NCBI GenBank assembly: GCA_033763895.1
Contig: JANRJQ010000004.1
Location: forward strand, 124,001-188,000
Length of the DNA: 64,000 bases
Source of the DNA: Chloroherpetonaceae bacterium
GTDB taxonomy: Bacteria > Bacteroidota > Chlorobiia > Chlorobiales > Thermochlorobacteraceae
Reading direction: 5' to 3'
A program made the position numbers and the translations under genes. Below, one piece after another: positions 7,511 to 16,695 of this stretch. Below the pieces are notes generated by a model. It did no database searches and had not been told where the DNA came from. It was given only the letters and a program-made list of their open reading frames with translations. Numbering within the stretch: position 1 is the first letter of the stretch; the number at the start of each line of letters is the position of its first letter.

Positions 7511-9616
7511 TTAGGATTCGTCTTTTCCTAATTCGATATCGTTGGAATCGCTTTCTTCGTGTTCCATATTCGTTTCACCATTTTCATTTTCTAAAAGGCC
7601 TTCTTCTAAAATCAATTCTTCAGGTTGCTCTACTTCTTGCTCTGAATTAAAGGTCTGATTTTTCTTTTGATCGAAATACCGGCGAAGGGTTTCAGCGTTC
7701 TTTTTTCCGATGACCTTTTCAAGCTCTTCCAAGCTTGCTTCAGCCACTTGAGCCACAGAACCGAAAGTTCGAAGCAGCTTTTCGGCTTTTGCCTTGCCCA
7801 CACCCGCAATACCGGTTAGTTCGGTTTGAAGCGTTCGCTTTGACCGCAAATCGCGGTGAAATGTAATTGCAAAGCGATGTGCTTCGTCTCTCAAATTTTG
7901 AAGCAATTTCAGCGATGAGGAAGTTTTGGGAAGATTATGTGAAAATTGTTCATTTGGGAAAAAGACTTCTTCAAGCCTTTTTGCAAGTCCGATAACCGGT
8001 ATTTTTACGCTAAGTCTCGTTAAAACTTCATACGCCGCAGAGAGTTGTCCTTTACCGCCATCAACGATAATCAAATCGGGCATTGGAAGTTCTTCGGTCA
8101 GTGAGCCACTATAACGGCGTTCCATTATTTCTGCCATTGACGCAAAATCATTCGGACCCTCTACGGTTTTGATTTTGAACTTTTTGTAATCTGATTTTTT
8201 TGGTTTTCCATCCACAAAGCATACCATAGAAGCGACAGGGTCTGTACCTTGAAGGTTAGAATTATCAAAGCACTCAATTCTCCGTGGCGGTTTTGGAAGC
8301 CTTAAATCTCGTTCGAGAGAATGAACGCTTGAAGGCACGGCAAGCTTTTCACCGCGTTGCTGCTTTTGAATTAAATACTCCCTTAATAAATGCGTGGCGT
8401 TTGTGGCGCACATTGCCACAAGCTTGGCTTTATCCCCAATTTGTGGAACAATAAAATCAATATGCTTGGCTTCAACAATATCTACAATCGATCGATTTTC
8501 TTCATTGCTTCTTGTTTCAATTAAACGCTCAATTAGTTCTTTTTCTTGCAGTGCAATCGGTGTAAAAATTTCATCCGGTAATGTATCGGTAGTTTCGAGA
8601 TAATACTTCTCTAACAGTCTTGTTAGCAACGATTCTTCCGATTCACCTTCTACATTCGAAAAATAAAAATGCCTTGTACCAATCAGTTTTCCTTCTCGCA
8701 CCTTAAATACGACGCCACATGCGTCAGAGCCTTCGCTTGAGGTTGCGAAAATATCGCGATCAACATCATCAGTTGTCATTACTTTTTGCCGCGAAGAATA
8801 CCGCTCAAGAGCCACCAATTGTCTTTTTAAAACCGCTGCCTGCTCAAACTTCAATTCCTTTGCAGCACGCTTCATCTTTTCGGAAATTGAACGCATCGCG
8901 TCTTTGGTTTTCCCCGAAAGCAACCGCTTAACTTCATCAATCATGTCATTGTAATCTGCCTGAGATTGGTGTGCCTCGCAAGGGCCTTGGCACTTTTTGA
9001 TATGGTAATCCAAACAAACTTTGAACTTTTTTTCGCCGATGCTTTTTTCATTTAAGTTTAACGAGCAGCTTCTTACAAAAAAGATTTCTCCAATTGCATC
9101 CAAAAGCGACCTCATTTGGTGAACAGCCGTGTATGGCCCAAAATATTTTGAACCATTTCGATAGACAGTTCTTGTTGGGAATACTCGGGGAAAAGGTTCA
9201 TTGGTCACAACGATATACGGGTAGGTTTTATCATCCCTTAAGTCAATATTGTATCGTGGCTTCAGTTGTTTAATAAGATTATTTTCAAGAATCAACGCTT
9301 CAACTTCCGAAGAAGTTAGAATTAATTCAAGGTCTATAATTTTACTCACAAGCAGTTTTGTCTTGTGAGAATGGTCAGAAAGGTTCCTGAAATAAGACAT
9401 CACCCGAGCACGAATGTTTTTTGCCTTACCGACATAAATCACCCGACTATCTTTGTCCTTAAATTGGTAAACGCCCGGCGAAGTCGGCAAATTTTTTAAT
9501 TTTGTTTCCAACAGATTGACTTCAATTTCGGGATTGCGGTCGTCTTGAACCGCTTTCAGTTCTATTTCCGATTCGGTTTCGCCCTTTTTCTCTATTTCAG
9601 GATTCATTGATTTCAT
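7511..9616 (-). CDS. uvrC: UvrABC excinuclease subunit C
   Basis: Dual-incision nuclease of nucleotide excision repair. In order it has a GIY-YIG domain (PGVYQF...VIYVGKAKN, about 45-125), a UvrB-binding UVR motif near 250-280, the RNase H-like 5' nuclease (ECFDNSNLQG near 447 and IIVDGGKGQL near 520, giving catalytic Asp residues) and a C-terminal helix-hairpin-helix pair (about 595-650). At about 700 residues it exceeds the usual ~600 because of a charged N-terminal extension of about 35 residues and a very acidic C-terminal tail of about 50. Start: ATG at 9616 with AGGTGA just upstream, although a GTG at 9622 is in frame. Confidence 0.95.
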   Translation of the reverse strand: MKSMNPEIEKKGETESEIELKAVQDDRNPEIEVNLLETKLKNLPTSPGVYQFKDKDSRVIYVGKAKNIRARVMSYFRNLSDHSHKTKLLVSKIIDLELILTSSEVEALILENNLIKQLKPRYNIDLRDDKTYPYIVVTNEPFPRVFPTRTVYRNGSKYFGPYTAVHQMRSLLDAIGEIFFVRSCSLNLNEKSIGEKKFKVCLDYHIKKCQGPCEAHQSQADYNDMIDEVKRLLSGKTKDAMRSISEKMKRAAKELKFEQAAVLKRQLVALERYSSRQKVMTTDDVDRDIFATSSEGSDACGVVFKVREGKLIGTRHFYFSNVEGESEESLLTRLLEKYYLETTDTLPDEIFTPIALQEKELIERLIETRSNEENRSIVDIVEAKHIDFIVPQIGDKAKLVAMCATNATHLLREYLIQKQQRGEKLAVPSSVHSLERDLRLPKPPRRIECFDNSNLQGTDPVASMVCFVDGKPKKSDYKKFKIKTVEGPNDFASMAEIMERRYSGSLTEELPMPDLIIVDGGKGQLSAAYEVLTRLSVKIPVIGLAKRLEEVFFPNEQFSHNLPKTSSSLKLLQNLRDEAHRFAITFHRDLRSKRTLQTELTGIAGVGKAKAEKLLRTFGSVAQVAEASLEELEKVIGKKNAETLRRYFDQKKNQTFNSEQEVEQPEELILEEGLLENENGETNMEHEESDSNDIELGKDES

Positions 9617-9827
9617 TCTCACCTTTAACGAAAAAGCTGGTTTTCGTCATTGCATTAACTTAATAATAACGCTTCTTGAAAAAATTTACCTTAATCCAAG
9701 TGAAAGCACTAATGAAGATTTTTGATTCCCTTATTGAAAAAAAGGGTAAATTTATTTGGCATTTAACCATTTTTCGCGTTTAAGTGAATTGTATAATTTT
9801 TTTAACCGAAACAATCATTAAAACAAA

Positions 9828-10163
9828 ATGACCATTAAAGAGAGCAGTAAAAACGGTGTTCACATTTTTGAATTAAAAGGTGACATGCTTGGCGGTCCGG
9901 ATGCGGTTGATTTCAAAAATCGTCTTAAAGCTGCCTTAGATTCAGGTGAGAAAAAAGTGGTTGTCGATTTAGGCGGTGTCAATCACATGAACAGTACAGG
10001 AATTGGTATCTTGGTTTCAAGCCTTGCTACGGTTAATCAACATCAAGGAAAATTGAAACTCTCAAATTTAGAAAAAAACATCCGTAGCATTTTTGTGATT
10101 ACTAACTTGGCCAAGGTATTCGAATCTTATGACACTTTGGACGCCGCTTTGGCAAGTTTTTAA
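9828..10163 (+). CDS. STAS-domain anti-sigma factor antagonist
   Basis: 111-residue single STAS domain (SpoIIAA/RsbV type). The phosphorylation-loop motif NHMNSTGIGIL places the target Ser at residue 56. Such proteins, when unphosphorylated, free a sigma factor from its anti-sigma kinase, or act in other partner switches. No RsbW-type kinase or phosphatase lies nearby, so its partner is elsewhere. It is divergent from uvrC, with about 210 bp between them, and is closed by a strong terminator, so it is probably a single-gene transcript. Confidence 0.9.
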   Translation: MTIKESSKNGVHIFELKGDMLGGPDAVDFKNRLKAALDSGEKKVVVDLGGVNHMNSTGIGILVSSLATVNQHQGKLKLSNLEKNIRSIFVITNLAKVFESYDTLDAALASF

Positions 10164-10190
10164 TTTTATCTTCATAGTTTATTAAAGATG

Positions 10191-10226
10191 AAGCCTCATG
10201 CAGTTTTGCAATGAGGCTTGTTTTTT
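10191..10226 (+). terminator. Intrinsic terminator of the STAS gene
   Basis: Stem AAGCCTCAT (10191-10199) pairs with ATGAGGCTT (10211-10219), with further inner pairing, followed by six T at 10221-10226. It separates the STAS gene from aclB. Confidence 0.85.
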
Positions 10227-10270
10227 AAATACTTGGTTTTTTAAGAACCTTAAAAAAAACCGATTTCAGT

Positions 10271-11467
10271 ATGGCAAAAATCCTTGAAGGCCCTGCAATG
10301 GAATTTTTTCAAAAGTGGGGCATTCCTGTACCGGCACACGTTGTTGTCACTTCTGCCGAACAACTCTCTCGTCTTTCTCAAGCCAATAAGTGGTTATGGG
10401 ATTCAAAATTAGTGGTGAAAGCGCATGAAGCAATTGGAGGACGATTCAAGCTTGGGTTGGTTAAAATCGGTCTTAAGTTTGAAGAAGCTTATGAAGCTGT
10501 CGAATCAATGATTGGTAAAGATGTCAGTGGAATCAAGATTTCACAAGTTATCGTAGCTGAACAAGTTGACCACGACGAAGAGTTTTATGTTTGTGTCAAT
10601 TCCACAGCCGAAGGCGCAGAAATTCTCCTTTCAAAAAAAGGCGGTGTTGATATTGAAGATCACTGGGATTCTGTGAAAAGATTAATTGTTCCGATTGGAG
10701 AAGCTCCCATACAAAAAGACTTGCTTCAACTGGCTGCCGATGCCGGATTCGACGAAAAAATTCATAACCAACTCTCAAAAATTATTGAGCGCCTTTTCCT
10801 TTGCTACGACAACGAGGATGCCACCTCAATCGAAATTAATCCCCTCATCATGCGTAAGCGTGACTTGCGATTTGCGGCACTAGATGCCGTGATGCAACTC
10901 GATATGCAGGCTCGCTTTCGGCATCCCGATTGGAACTTTGTGCCCGCATCCGAACTTGGGCGACCCTATACCCCCGACGAACTTGCAATTATGGAAATTG
11001 ACTCCCGCGTATCAGCCTCCGTAAAGTTCATTCAAGTCCCGGGCGGCGAAGTTGCGCTTCTTCCTGCCGGCGGCGGCGCATCTCTTTTTTATGCCGATGC
11101 CGTGATCGCGTTAGGAGGAACAATCGCCAATTATGCCGAGTACTCCGGAAACCCACCCGATTGGACTGTTGAAGCACTGACTGAAAAAGTTTGCGCACTG
11201 CCCAATATCAAACATTTGATTATAGGCGGGGCAATTGCAAACTTCACCGATGTGAAAGCCACATTTAGTGGAATTATTAACGGGCTCAGAAAAGCAAAGA
11301 ACCAAGGACTTTTGCGTGGTGTCAAAATTTGGGTTCGCCGCGGTGGACCAAATGAAGAAGCTGGACTGAATGCAATGCGAGATTTGATTCGTGAAGGGTT
11401 TGATATTTCAGTCTATGATCGCTTTACCCCTCTGACAGACATTGTTGGTAAAGCACTTGAAAAATAA
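10271..11467 (+). CDS. aclB: ATP-citrate lyase beta subunit
   Basis: Small subunit of ATP-citrate lyase, which cleaves citrate to acetyl-CoA and oxaloacetate in the reductive TCA cycle. At 398 residues it equals the known length of the Chlorobium limicola subunit. The N-terminal part is a succinyl-CoA synthetase-beta-like ATP-grasp (KWGIPVPAHVV at about 15, VVKAHEAIGGRFKLG at about 52), with EINPL at about 195. The C-terminal half carries LPAGGGASLFYAD and the citrate-binding RRGGPNEEAGL block (about 356). The next gene, 24 bp downstream, encodes the alpha subunit. No SD-like motif is evident. Confidence 0.96.
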   Translation: MAKILEGPAMEFFQKWGIPVPAHVVVTSAEQLSRLSQANKWLWDSKLVVKAHEAIGGRFKLGLVKIGLKFEEAYEAVESMIGKDVSGIKISQVIVAEQVDHDEEFYVCVNSTAEGAEILLSKKGGVDIEDHWDSVKRLIVPIGEAPIQKDLLQLAADAGFDEKIHNQLSKIIERLFLCYDNEDATSIEINPLIMRKRDLRFAALDAVMQLDMQARFRHPDWNFVPASELGRPYTPDELAIMEIDSRVSASVKFIQVPGGEVALLPAGGGASLFYADAVIALGGTIANYAEYSGNPPDWTVEALTEKVCALPNIKHLIIGGAIANFTDVKATFSGIINGLRKAKNQGLLRGVKIWVRRGGPNEEAGLNAMRDLIREGFDISVYDRFTPLTDIVGKALEK

Positions 11468-11491
11468 TTCGAAACATTTAAAACTTGACTT

Positions 11492-13324
11492 ATGAGCATT
11501 GTTGTTAATTCAACAACCCGAATCGCTATCGTAGGCGGAAAAACCGCAATTAGCGCGGCGAAACGAATGACTGAATTTAATTATCTGACGAAGACCCCTA
11601 TCTCCGTTGCGGCTCTGATTAATCCAAGTGATGCAGGGAAATTAATCGAAGTGACTTATGGTAACCAGTATGTCGATATTCCTGTGTTTGCGAAAATCTC
11701 TGAAGCCGTAAAGGCAATCCCTGAACTCAATACCGCGCTTATTTATGTTGGTGCAGAACGCGCATATGATGCCGCTGCTGAATGCATTAATTCCAAGCCC
11801 ATTCAACTGATTAGTATGATTACCGAAGGCCTACCGGAGCGAGATGCGAAAATGCTGATTAAGCTTGCGAAAAAAAAGAATAAACTCTTGAATGGCCCCT
11901 CTTCAGTTGGTATCCTTTCTGCCGGTGAATGCCGCTTGGGGATGATTGGCGGCGATTATCGAAATATGAAACTTTGCAAGCTTTATCGACCCGGTTCATT
12001 TGGAATCATTACAAAATCGGGAGGTCTTGCAAATGAACTCATTTGGATGTGCGCTCAATATGGCGATGGAATTACAACAGCACTCAGTATCGGCGGTGAT
12101 ACCTACCCCTTTACTGATTTTGTTCCCTACCTTGAGAAATTTGAAGAAGACCCCTCAACCCACGCCGTGATTATTGTTGGCGAAATCGGTGGTGAAGCCG
12201 AAGTTCATGCCGCAGAGTGGTTTGCCGAGAAGCCACGAAGAATCAAGCTGATTGGCGCGGTTGCAGGTACTTGCCAAGAAGTGCTTCCTAAAGGAATGAA
12301 GTTTGGTCATGCCGGTGCAAAAGAAGGAAAAGCCGGTATTGGAACGGCAAGGTTTAAAATTGAATCACTTCGCAATTCAGGCGCACTTGTTCCGGATACT
12401 TTTGGCGGCCTTGGAAATGTGATCAAAGAAACCTACCAAGCGTTATTGAACGAAGGGAAAATTCAGCCGGCCTTGTCAGTTCCCGACGCCGCACTTCCTG
12501 CATTACCCAAACAAGTTCAAGATTTCGTGCGTTCGGGTGAAGTGCTTATCGATCCGATTATCCGCACGACCTTGACGGACGACAGAGGCGAAGAGCCCAT
12601 TTATCGTGGATATGCTGCCTCTGAATTGGTCGATAAAGGCTATGGAATTGAGCATGTGGTTTCACTCCTTTGGAATAAAAAGCTTCCTTCTAAAGATGAA
12701 TCAGAATTAATCAAAAGAATTATTGTTCTCTCTGCCGATCACGGTGCGGCTGTGTCAGGCGCTTCTGCTGCGATTATTGCTGCATGCGCGGGTATTCCAA
12801 TGGCTCAATCTGTCGGTACAGGTGTTTCGATGATTGGCCCAAGGTTTGGTGGTGCAATTAGTGACGCCGGCAAGTATTTTAGAAAAGGTGTCGCTGAATT
12901 TCCAGAAGACATACCCGGGTTTTTGCAGTGGATGAAATCAAATGTCGGTCCAGTTCCGGGAATTGGTCATCGTGTCAAAAGCGTAAAAAACCCAGATCGG
13001 CGCGTGAAATCAATGGTTGAATTTGTTCAAGCTCGGCCTCATCTTCATTCTACTCATCTTCGTTACGCTCTTGAAATCGAAAAAGTCACTACCGCTAAAA
13101 GCGATAAACTTATCCTTAATTTAGATGGTGCTATTGCTGCAATTTTGACTGATATGGGTTACGAACCTCATGTCTTGAATGGATTTTTTGTACTGGCAAG
13201 AACGATTGGATTAATCGGGCACTGGATTGATCAAAATGAACAATCCTCAAAGCTCATACGAATGCATGATTACTTGATTAATTACGCCACACCTCCAAGA
13301 GAAGAAGTTCCACCACTTGAGTAA
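11492..13324 (+). CDS. aclA: ATP-citrate lyase alpha subunit
   Basis: Large catalytic subunit (610 residues; Chlorobium versions are about 608). The first half is succinyl-CoA synthetase-alpha-like, with a CoA/nucleotide-binding region and the phosphorylated His in KFGHAGAKEG (His273 approx). The second half (from about 345) is citrate synthase-like, with ADHGAAVSGASAA (about 418) and PGIGHRVKS (His about 492). Together with AclB it forms the two-gene prokaryotic enzyme rather than the fused eukaryotic one. The two-gene aclBA operon is the strongest marker in the window for the rTCA cycle and the Chlorobiota lineage. Confidence 0.97.
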   Translation: MSIVVNSTTRIAIVGGKTAISAAKRMTEFNYLTKTPISVAALINPSDAGKLIEVTYGNQYVDIPVFAKISEAVKAIPELNTALIYVGAERAYDAAAECINSKPIQLISMITEGLPERDAKMLIKLAKKKNKLLNGPSSVGILSAGECRLGMIGGDYRNMKLCKLYRPGSFGIITKSGGLANELIWMCAQYGDGITTALSIGGDTYPFTDFVPYLEKFEEDPSTHAVIIVGEIGGEAEVHAAEWFAEKPRRIKLIGAVAGTCQEVLPKGMKFGHAGAKEGKAGIGTARFKIESLRNSGALVPDTFGGLGNVIKETYQALLNEGKIQPALSVPDAALPALPKQVQDFVRSGEVLIDPIIRTTLTDDRGEEPIYRGYAASELVDKGYGIEHVVSLLWNKKLPSKDESELIKRIIVLSADHGAAVSGASAAIIAACAGIPMAQSVGTGVSMIGPRFGGAISDAGKYFRKGVAEFPEDIPGFLQWMKSNVGPVPGIGHRVKSVKNPDRRVKSMVEFVQARPHLHSTHLRYALEIEKVTTAKSDKLILNLDGAIAAILTDMGYEPHVLNGFFVLARTIGLIGHWIDQNEQSSKLIRMHDYLINYATPPREEVPPLE

Positions 13325-13483
13325 TAAACTCATTGACGAAAGTTATACGAATCTTTTGGAGTGCACAGCTAAGTGATGGAAAGCGAATTTCTCTTTAGAA
13401 AAAGAATGCACTATATAGGGCTTGAGCATATTGAAAGGGCATCTTGCTTTCTATGATTTATCAGAGTCCATCAGGAATCGAAT

Positions 13484-14227
13484 TTACGCTAAAAGAATAT
13501 CCTCGGCTTCCTTTAACTGTTCGGGAGTATTGATTCCTCGAATCTCATTAAAATTCTGTGCTTCAACAGCACATATCTTTTTTTTCGAATCTGATAGAAG
13601 CCCTAAAACATCGGTGAGGTAATATTCTTTTTGCGCGTTGTGATTGCTTACTCTTCCAAGGGCTAAAAAGAGTTCCTTCTTATCAAAAACATAAATTCCA
13701 GAATTGATTTCATTCACCAAATTTTCTTCTGGAGTGCAATCTTTTTGCTCTATAATTCTTAGTACGCGGCTTCCATCGTCACTTCGAATAATTCTACCGT
13801 AACCAGTTGGATCGGCAAGACGCGCCGTAAGAACCGTTGCTGCAGCTTTTTCTGCAATGTGATAATCCAATAAAGATTGCAAGGTTTCAGCGGCTGTAAG
13901 TGGAACATCACCCGAAAGCACAATCACATTTCCTTCAAGGCCTTCTAAGGGCTTTTGGGCTTGCATTACAGCATGTCCGGTGCCTAACTGTGGAGATTGC
14001 AAGGCATAATTTAAAACCACCGATTGAAACTCTTGTTGAATGGATTCTTTCACCGATTCAGCTAAATGACCAACAATAATGACAATCTTAGAGGGATTTA
14101 AGGAAAGCGCAGTATCGATGACAAAATGAATCATTGGTCGCCCCGCAATCGGATGGAGAACTTTTGGGAGCTCTGATTTCATTCTTGTGCCTTTACCGGC
14201 AGCCATTACAATTATCGAAAGCGTCAT
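13484..14227 (-). CDS. GlmU-type uridylyltransferase without acetyltransferase domain
   Basis: 247-residue nucleotidyltransferase matching only the first half of GlmU, which makes UDP-GlcNAc from GlcNAc-1-P. Seen are MAAGKGTRMKSELPKVLHP (residues 8-26, UTP binding), GTGHAVMQA (about 83), the metal-binding GDVP (about 106), INSGIYVF (about 166) and a late NEIRGINTPEQL that supplies the usual Asn. The left-handed beta-helix acetyltransferase half is absent; the stop comes just after the pyrophosphorylase domain with no sign of a frameshift. A separate acetyltransferase must exist elsewhere if this is the UDP-GlcNAc enzyme. It lies 22 bp downstream of panD. Confidence 0.88.
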   Translation of the reverse strand: MTLSIIVMAAGKGTRMKSELPKVLHPIAGRPMIHFVIDTALSLNPSKIVIIVGHLAESVKESIQQEFQSVVLNYALQSPQLGTGHAVMQAQKPLEGLEGNVIVLSGDVPLTAAETLQSLLDYHIAEKAAATVLTARLADPTGYGRIIRSDDGSRVLRIIEQKDCTPEENLVNEINSGIYVFDKKELFLALGRVSNHNAQKEYYLTDVLGLLSDSKKKICAVEAQNFNEIRGINTPEQLKEAEDILLA

Positions 14228-14249
14228 GATTACAGTAAATATTCAAACT

Positions 14250-14639
14250 TTAGTCGTTTAAGACAGGTTCTGCACTACCCACACGATAGGTTTCGGTTGG
14301 ATGATTCAATTTATCAACTCGAACAACAATCGGTTTGTAACCTTTTGCTTCTTCGCGTGTCATTTCCGCATATGTCATGATGATGATTTCATCCCCTACT
14401 GCGGAAAGCCTTGCGCAGGCACCGTTTAACTGAATAATTCCTGAGCCGCGTTCCCCTTCAATGATGTAGGTTTCAAATCGTGCTCCATTGTTGTTATTGA
14501 CCACTTGAACTTTTTCATTTGGCATCATATCTGCAACTTCAATCAAATCTTTGTCAATCGTGATACTGCCTTCGTAGTATAAATCAGCCTGAGTCACAGT
14601 GGCTCGGTGAATTTTTGATTTCAAAATGTGTAGTAACAT
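14250..14639 (-). CDS. panD: Aspartate 1-decarboxylase precursor
   Basis: Pyruvoyl enzyme that makes beta-alanine for pantothenate and CoA synthesis. It is a self-cleaving proenzyme: YYEGS places the cleaved Gly24-Ser25 bond exactly where E. coli PanD has it when the ATG at 14639 ([13 protein letters not shown]) is used. An in-frame ATG at 14657 would add six residues and is less likely. Other family blocks are [14 protein letters not shown]-like [17 protein letters not shown], and KPIVV near the end. It probably shares a transcript with the downstream uridylyltransferase. Confidence 0.95.
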   Translation of the reverse strand: MLLHILKSKIHRATVTQADLYYEGSITIDKDLIEVADMMPNEKVQVVNNNNGARFETYIIEGERGSGIIQLNGACARLSAVGDEIIIMTYAEMTREEAKGYKPIVVRVDKLNHPTETYRVGSAEPVLND

Positions 14640-14910
14640 AGTTTCTCTTTTATTCAAATTATTACGGCTAAATTAATACAGTTCTGATAATTCGCAACCA
14701 AAGCCTTTATTTGACTTGTTCATCGCTTACCCGCCAAAAAGTGAAGGACCCAATTTATTGTAAACATTAAAGAATTGATTCAGAAACAATTTCTTAACAG
14801 CTAAAATGAGTATTTACAGATTGAGATGATTATTTTTCAAGCTTGAAAGGCATTTCTTGAGCCTTTTTTCAAAAAAAGCCGCTTTATTCGGTTGTTTCAC
14901 AACACATTTT

Positions 14911-15726
14911 ATGGCAGAAATTTCAAATAAAAATCCTCAACTCTCTCAATCGGAGACCAACACGACCTCCTCAAAAGCTGTGATTGACGTCATTGACTTC
15001 AAATTTTATTACGGCCAAGTTAGAGCGCTTCACGGAATTACGATGAGTTTTCAGAAAGGCGAAGTTGTTGCGCTCATAGGGCCGTCGGGTTGCGGAAAAT
15101 CTACCCTACTCAAATCCATCAACCGAATTCATGAAATCTCACTTCAAGTGAAAACAGAAGGGAAAATCTTACTTGATGGTAAAGATGTGTATTCAGAGAT
15201 TGAAGATGTCACATTGCTTCGCCGACGCGTTGGGATGGTTTTTCAAAAACCGAATCCCTTTCCAAAATCAATTTTTGAGAATATTACTTATGGTTTGAAG
15301 TTAATTGGTGGGTATTCGCTTTCCGATCAAAAGGAAATTGTCGAAAAGTGCCTAAAGCAAGCTGCGCTTTGGGAAGAAGTAAAAGACCGTTTAGATAAAA
15401 ACGCATTAGGCCTCTCCGGCGGGCAACAGCAGCGGCTTTGTATCGCGCGAGCATTAGCTACTGAACCGGAAGTGTTATTAATGGATGAGCCTTGTTCGGC
15501 CCTTGACCCAATTTCAACCCAAAAAATTGAAACCCTCATAGAGCAACTTCAAGAGCGATATACCATTGTGATAGTCACTCACAATATGCAGCAGGCTTCA
15601 CGCGTTAGCGATCGCACGGGTTTTATGATGCAGGGCAACTTGATTGAATATGACGAAACCACCAAAATTTTCACAAAGCCTTCTGTAAAACTTACTGAAG
15701 ATTATATCACAGGAAGATTTGGATAA
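14911..15726 (+). CDS. pstB: Phosphate ABC transporter ATP-binding protein
   Basis: Cytoplasmic ATPase of the high-affinity phosphate importer. It has Walker [10 protein letters not shown] (about 57-65), the PstB-typical [17 protein letters not shown], the signature LSGGQQQRL (about 168) and Walker B VLLMDEP with CSALDP. The ATG at 14911 (MAEISNKNP) is chosen; a TTG at 14857 is in frame but lengthens the protein by 18 odd residues. phoU follows 88 bp later. The membrane subunits PstC/PstA and binding protein PstS are not adjacent, so they must lie elsewhere. Confidence 0.94.
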   Translation: MAEISNKNPQLSQSETNTTSSKAVIDVIDFKFYYGQVRALHGITMSFQKGEVVALIGPSGCGKSTLLKSINRIHEISLQVKTEGKILLDGKDVYSEIEDVTLLRRRVGMVFQKPNPFPKSIFENITYGLKLIGGYSLSDQKEIVEKCLKQAALWEEVKDRLDKNALGLSGGQQQRLCIARALATEPEVLLMDEPCSALDPISTQKIETLIEQLQERYTIVIVTHNMQQASRVSDRTGFMMQGNLIEYDETTKIFTKPSVKLTEDYITGRFG

Positions 15727-15814
15727 GAATTGAAATTATTAGCGAGTTATGATGTTACGGTAACTTCGTTCTCTATTTTCAATATTGTGTTTTCACTTTT
15801 TTTATTGAACTCTA

Positions 15815-16483
15815 ATGCAAAAAAATCTGCCAATTCTTCTTCGCGAGTTAGAAGAAAATATCTATAAAATGTCAAGCGAAACCGAAGACCTTGTCTCGGA
15901 TTCATTAAAAGCATTGGTGGAAAAAAACCTTGACTTAGCCAATAACATTATTGAACGAGAGAAAGAAATTGACAATATGGAACTTCTCGTTAATGACTTG
16001 GTTTCTCGAATCCTCGCGCTTCAGCAACCGGTTGCCGGCGATTTGCGCCTGATTATTGGTTCTTTGAAAATCGCCACCGATTTGGAGCGAATTGCAGATC
16101 ACGCCTTGAATATTTCCGAATCCGCCATATCGCTGATGAAAGTTGAACATGATTTTGTGATGAATGAAATTTTTGTGATGGGCTCAGTTGTAAAAATTAT
16201 GCTCTCCGGCGCCATAGAAAGTTTTTTAGAAAAGAATACCCTTGTGGCGAGAGGCGTACTAAATTCTGATGATGAAGTGGATGATTATAACCGCTCTATC
16301 ACTGCAAAATTGATGGATAAAATGGCTACTCAAAAATTAGAAATCGGGATTGGGCTTGATCTTGTTCGGGTTTGTAAGAACTTAGAAAGAATTGGAGATC
16401 TTTCAACCAACATCGCTGAAGATGTCATTTACATCAATGACGCTAAAATGGTCAGGCACAACAGCAACCGCTCGTCTATCTAA
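15815..16483 (+). CDS. phoU: Phosphate regulator PhoU
   Basis: 222-residue all-helical protein with two PhoU repeats. Each has the metal-binding E(x)IDxxE-type motif (ERE KEIDNMELLVND near 50; SDDEVDDYNRSI near 150) and the repeat-end pattern DLERIADHALNI / NLERIGDLSTNI. PhoU restrains the Pst importer and the PhoR kinase when phosphate is plentiful. The gene lies directly after pstB in the same orientation and is closed by the strong hairpin at 16511-16540. Confidence 0.94.
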   Translation: MQKNLPILLRELEENIYKMSSETEDLVSDSLKALVEKNLDLANNIIEREKEIDNMELLVNDLVSRILALQQPVAGDLRLIIGSLKIATDLERIADHALNISESAISLMKVEHDFVMNEIFVMGSVVKIMLSGAIESFLEKNTLVARGVLNSDDEVDDYNRSITAKLMDKMATQKLEIGIGLDLVRVCKNLERIGDLSTNIAEDVIYINDAKMVRHNSNRSSI

Positions 16484-16510
16484 TTTTTTTCTTTGGATAT
16501 TTGGGAAACA

Positions 16511-16540
16511 AAAAACGCTTGCAGAGCAAGCGTTTTTTTT
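16511..16540. terminator. Bidirectional intrinsic terminator between phoU and tRNA-Arg
   Basis: A perfect 12-bp stem, AAAAACGCTTGC (16511-16522) with GCAAGCGTTTTT (16526-16537), loop AGA, T-run on the plus strand to 16540 and an A-run that serves as a T-run on the minus strand. It can end both the phoU transcript and the tRNA transcript. Confidence 0.9.
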
Positions 16541-16541
16541 G

Positions 16542-16615
16542 TGCACCCGAAAGGATTCGAACCTATAACCTTCTGATTCGTAGTCAGATGCTCTATCCAG
16601 TTGAGCTACGGGTGC
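16542..16615 (-). tRNA. tRNA-Arg (anticodon ACG)
   Basis: A 74-nt cloverleaf on the minus strand. The acceptor stem GCACCCG pairs with CGGGTGC, the D-arm is GCTC...GAGC, and the anticodon stem TCTGA/TCAGA encloses loop CTACGAA with anticodon ACG. The T-loop is TTCGAAT. The T-stem (ATAGG/CCTTT) has one T-T mismatch. The 3' CCA is not encoded. ACG tRNAs are normally read as ICG after deamination by TadA. It sits alone between phoU and tsaC. Confidence 0.95.
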
Positions 16616-16695
16616 TGAAATTGGGTTGCAAATATAATTGAATTTACTTGCTCATCAAATTTCTATTTTTTTTCCTTAATTCCGGCATTTAAAAC

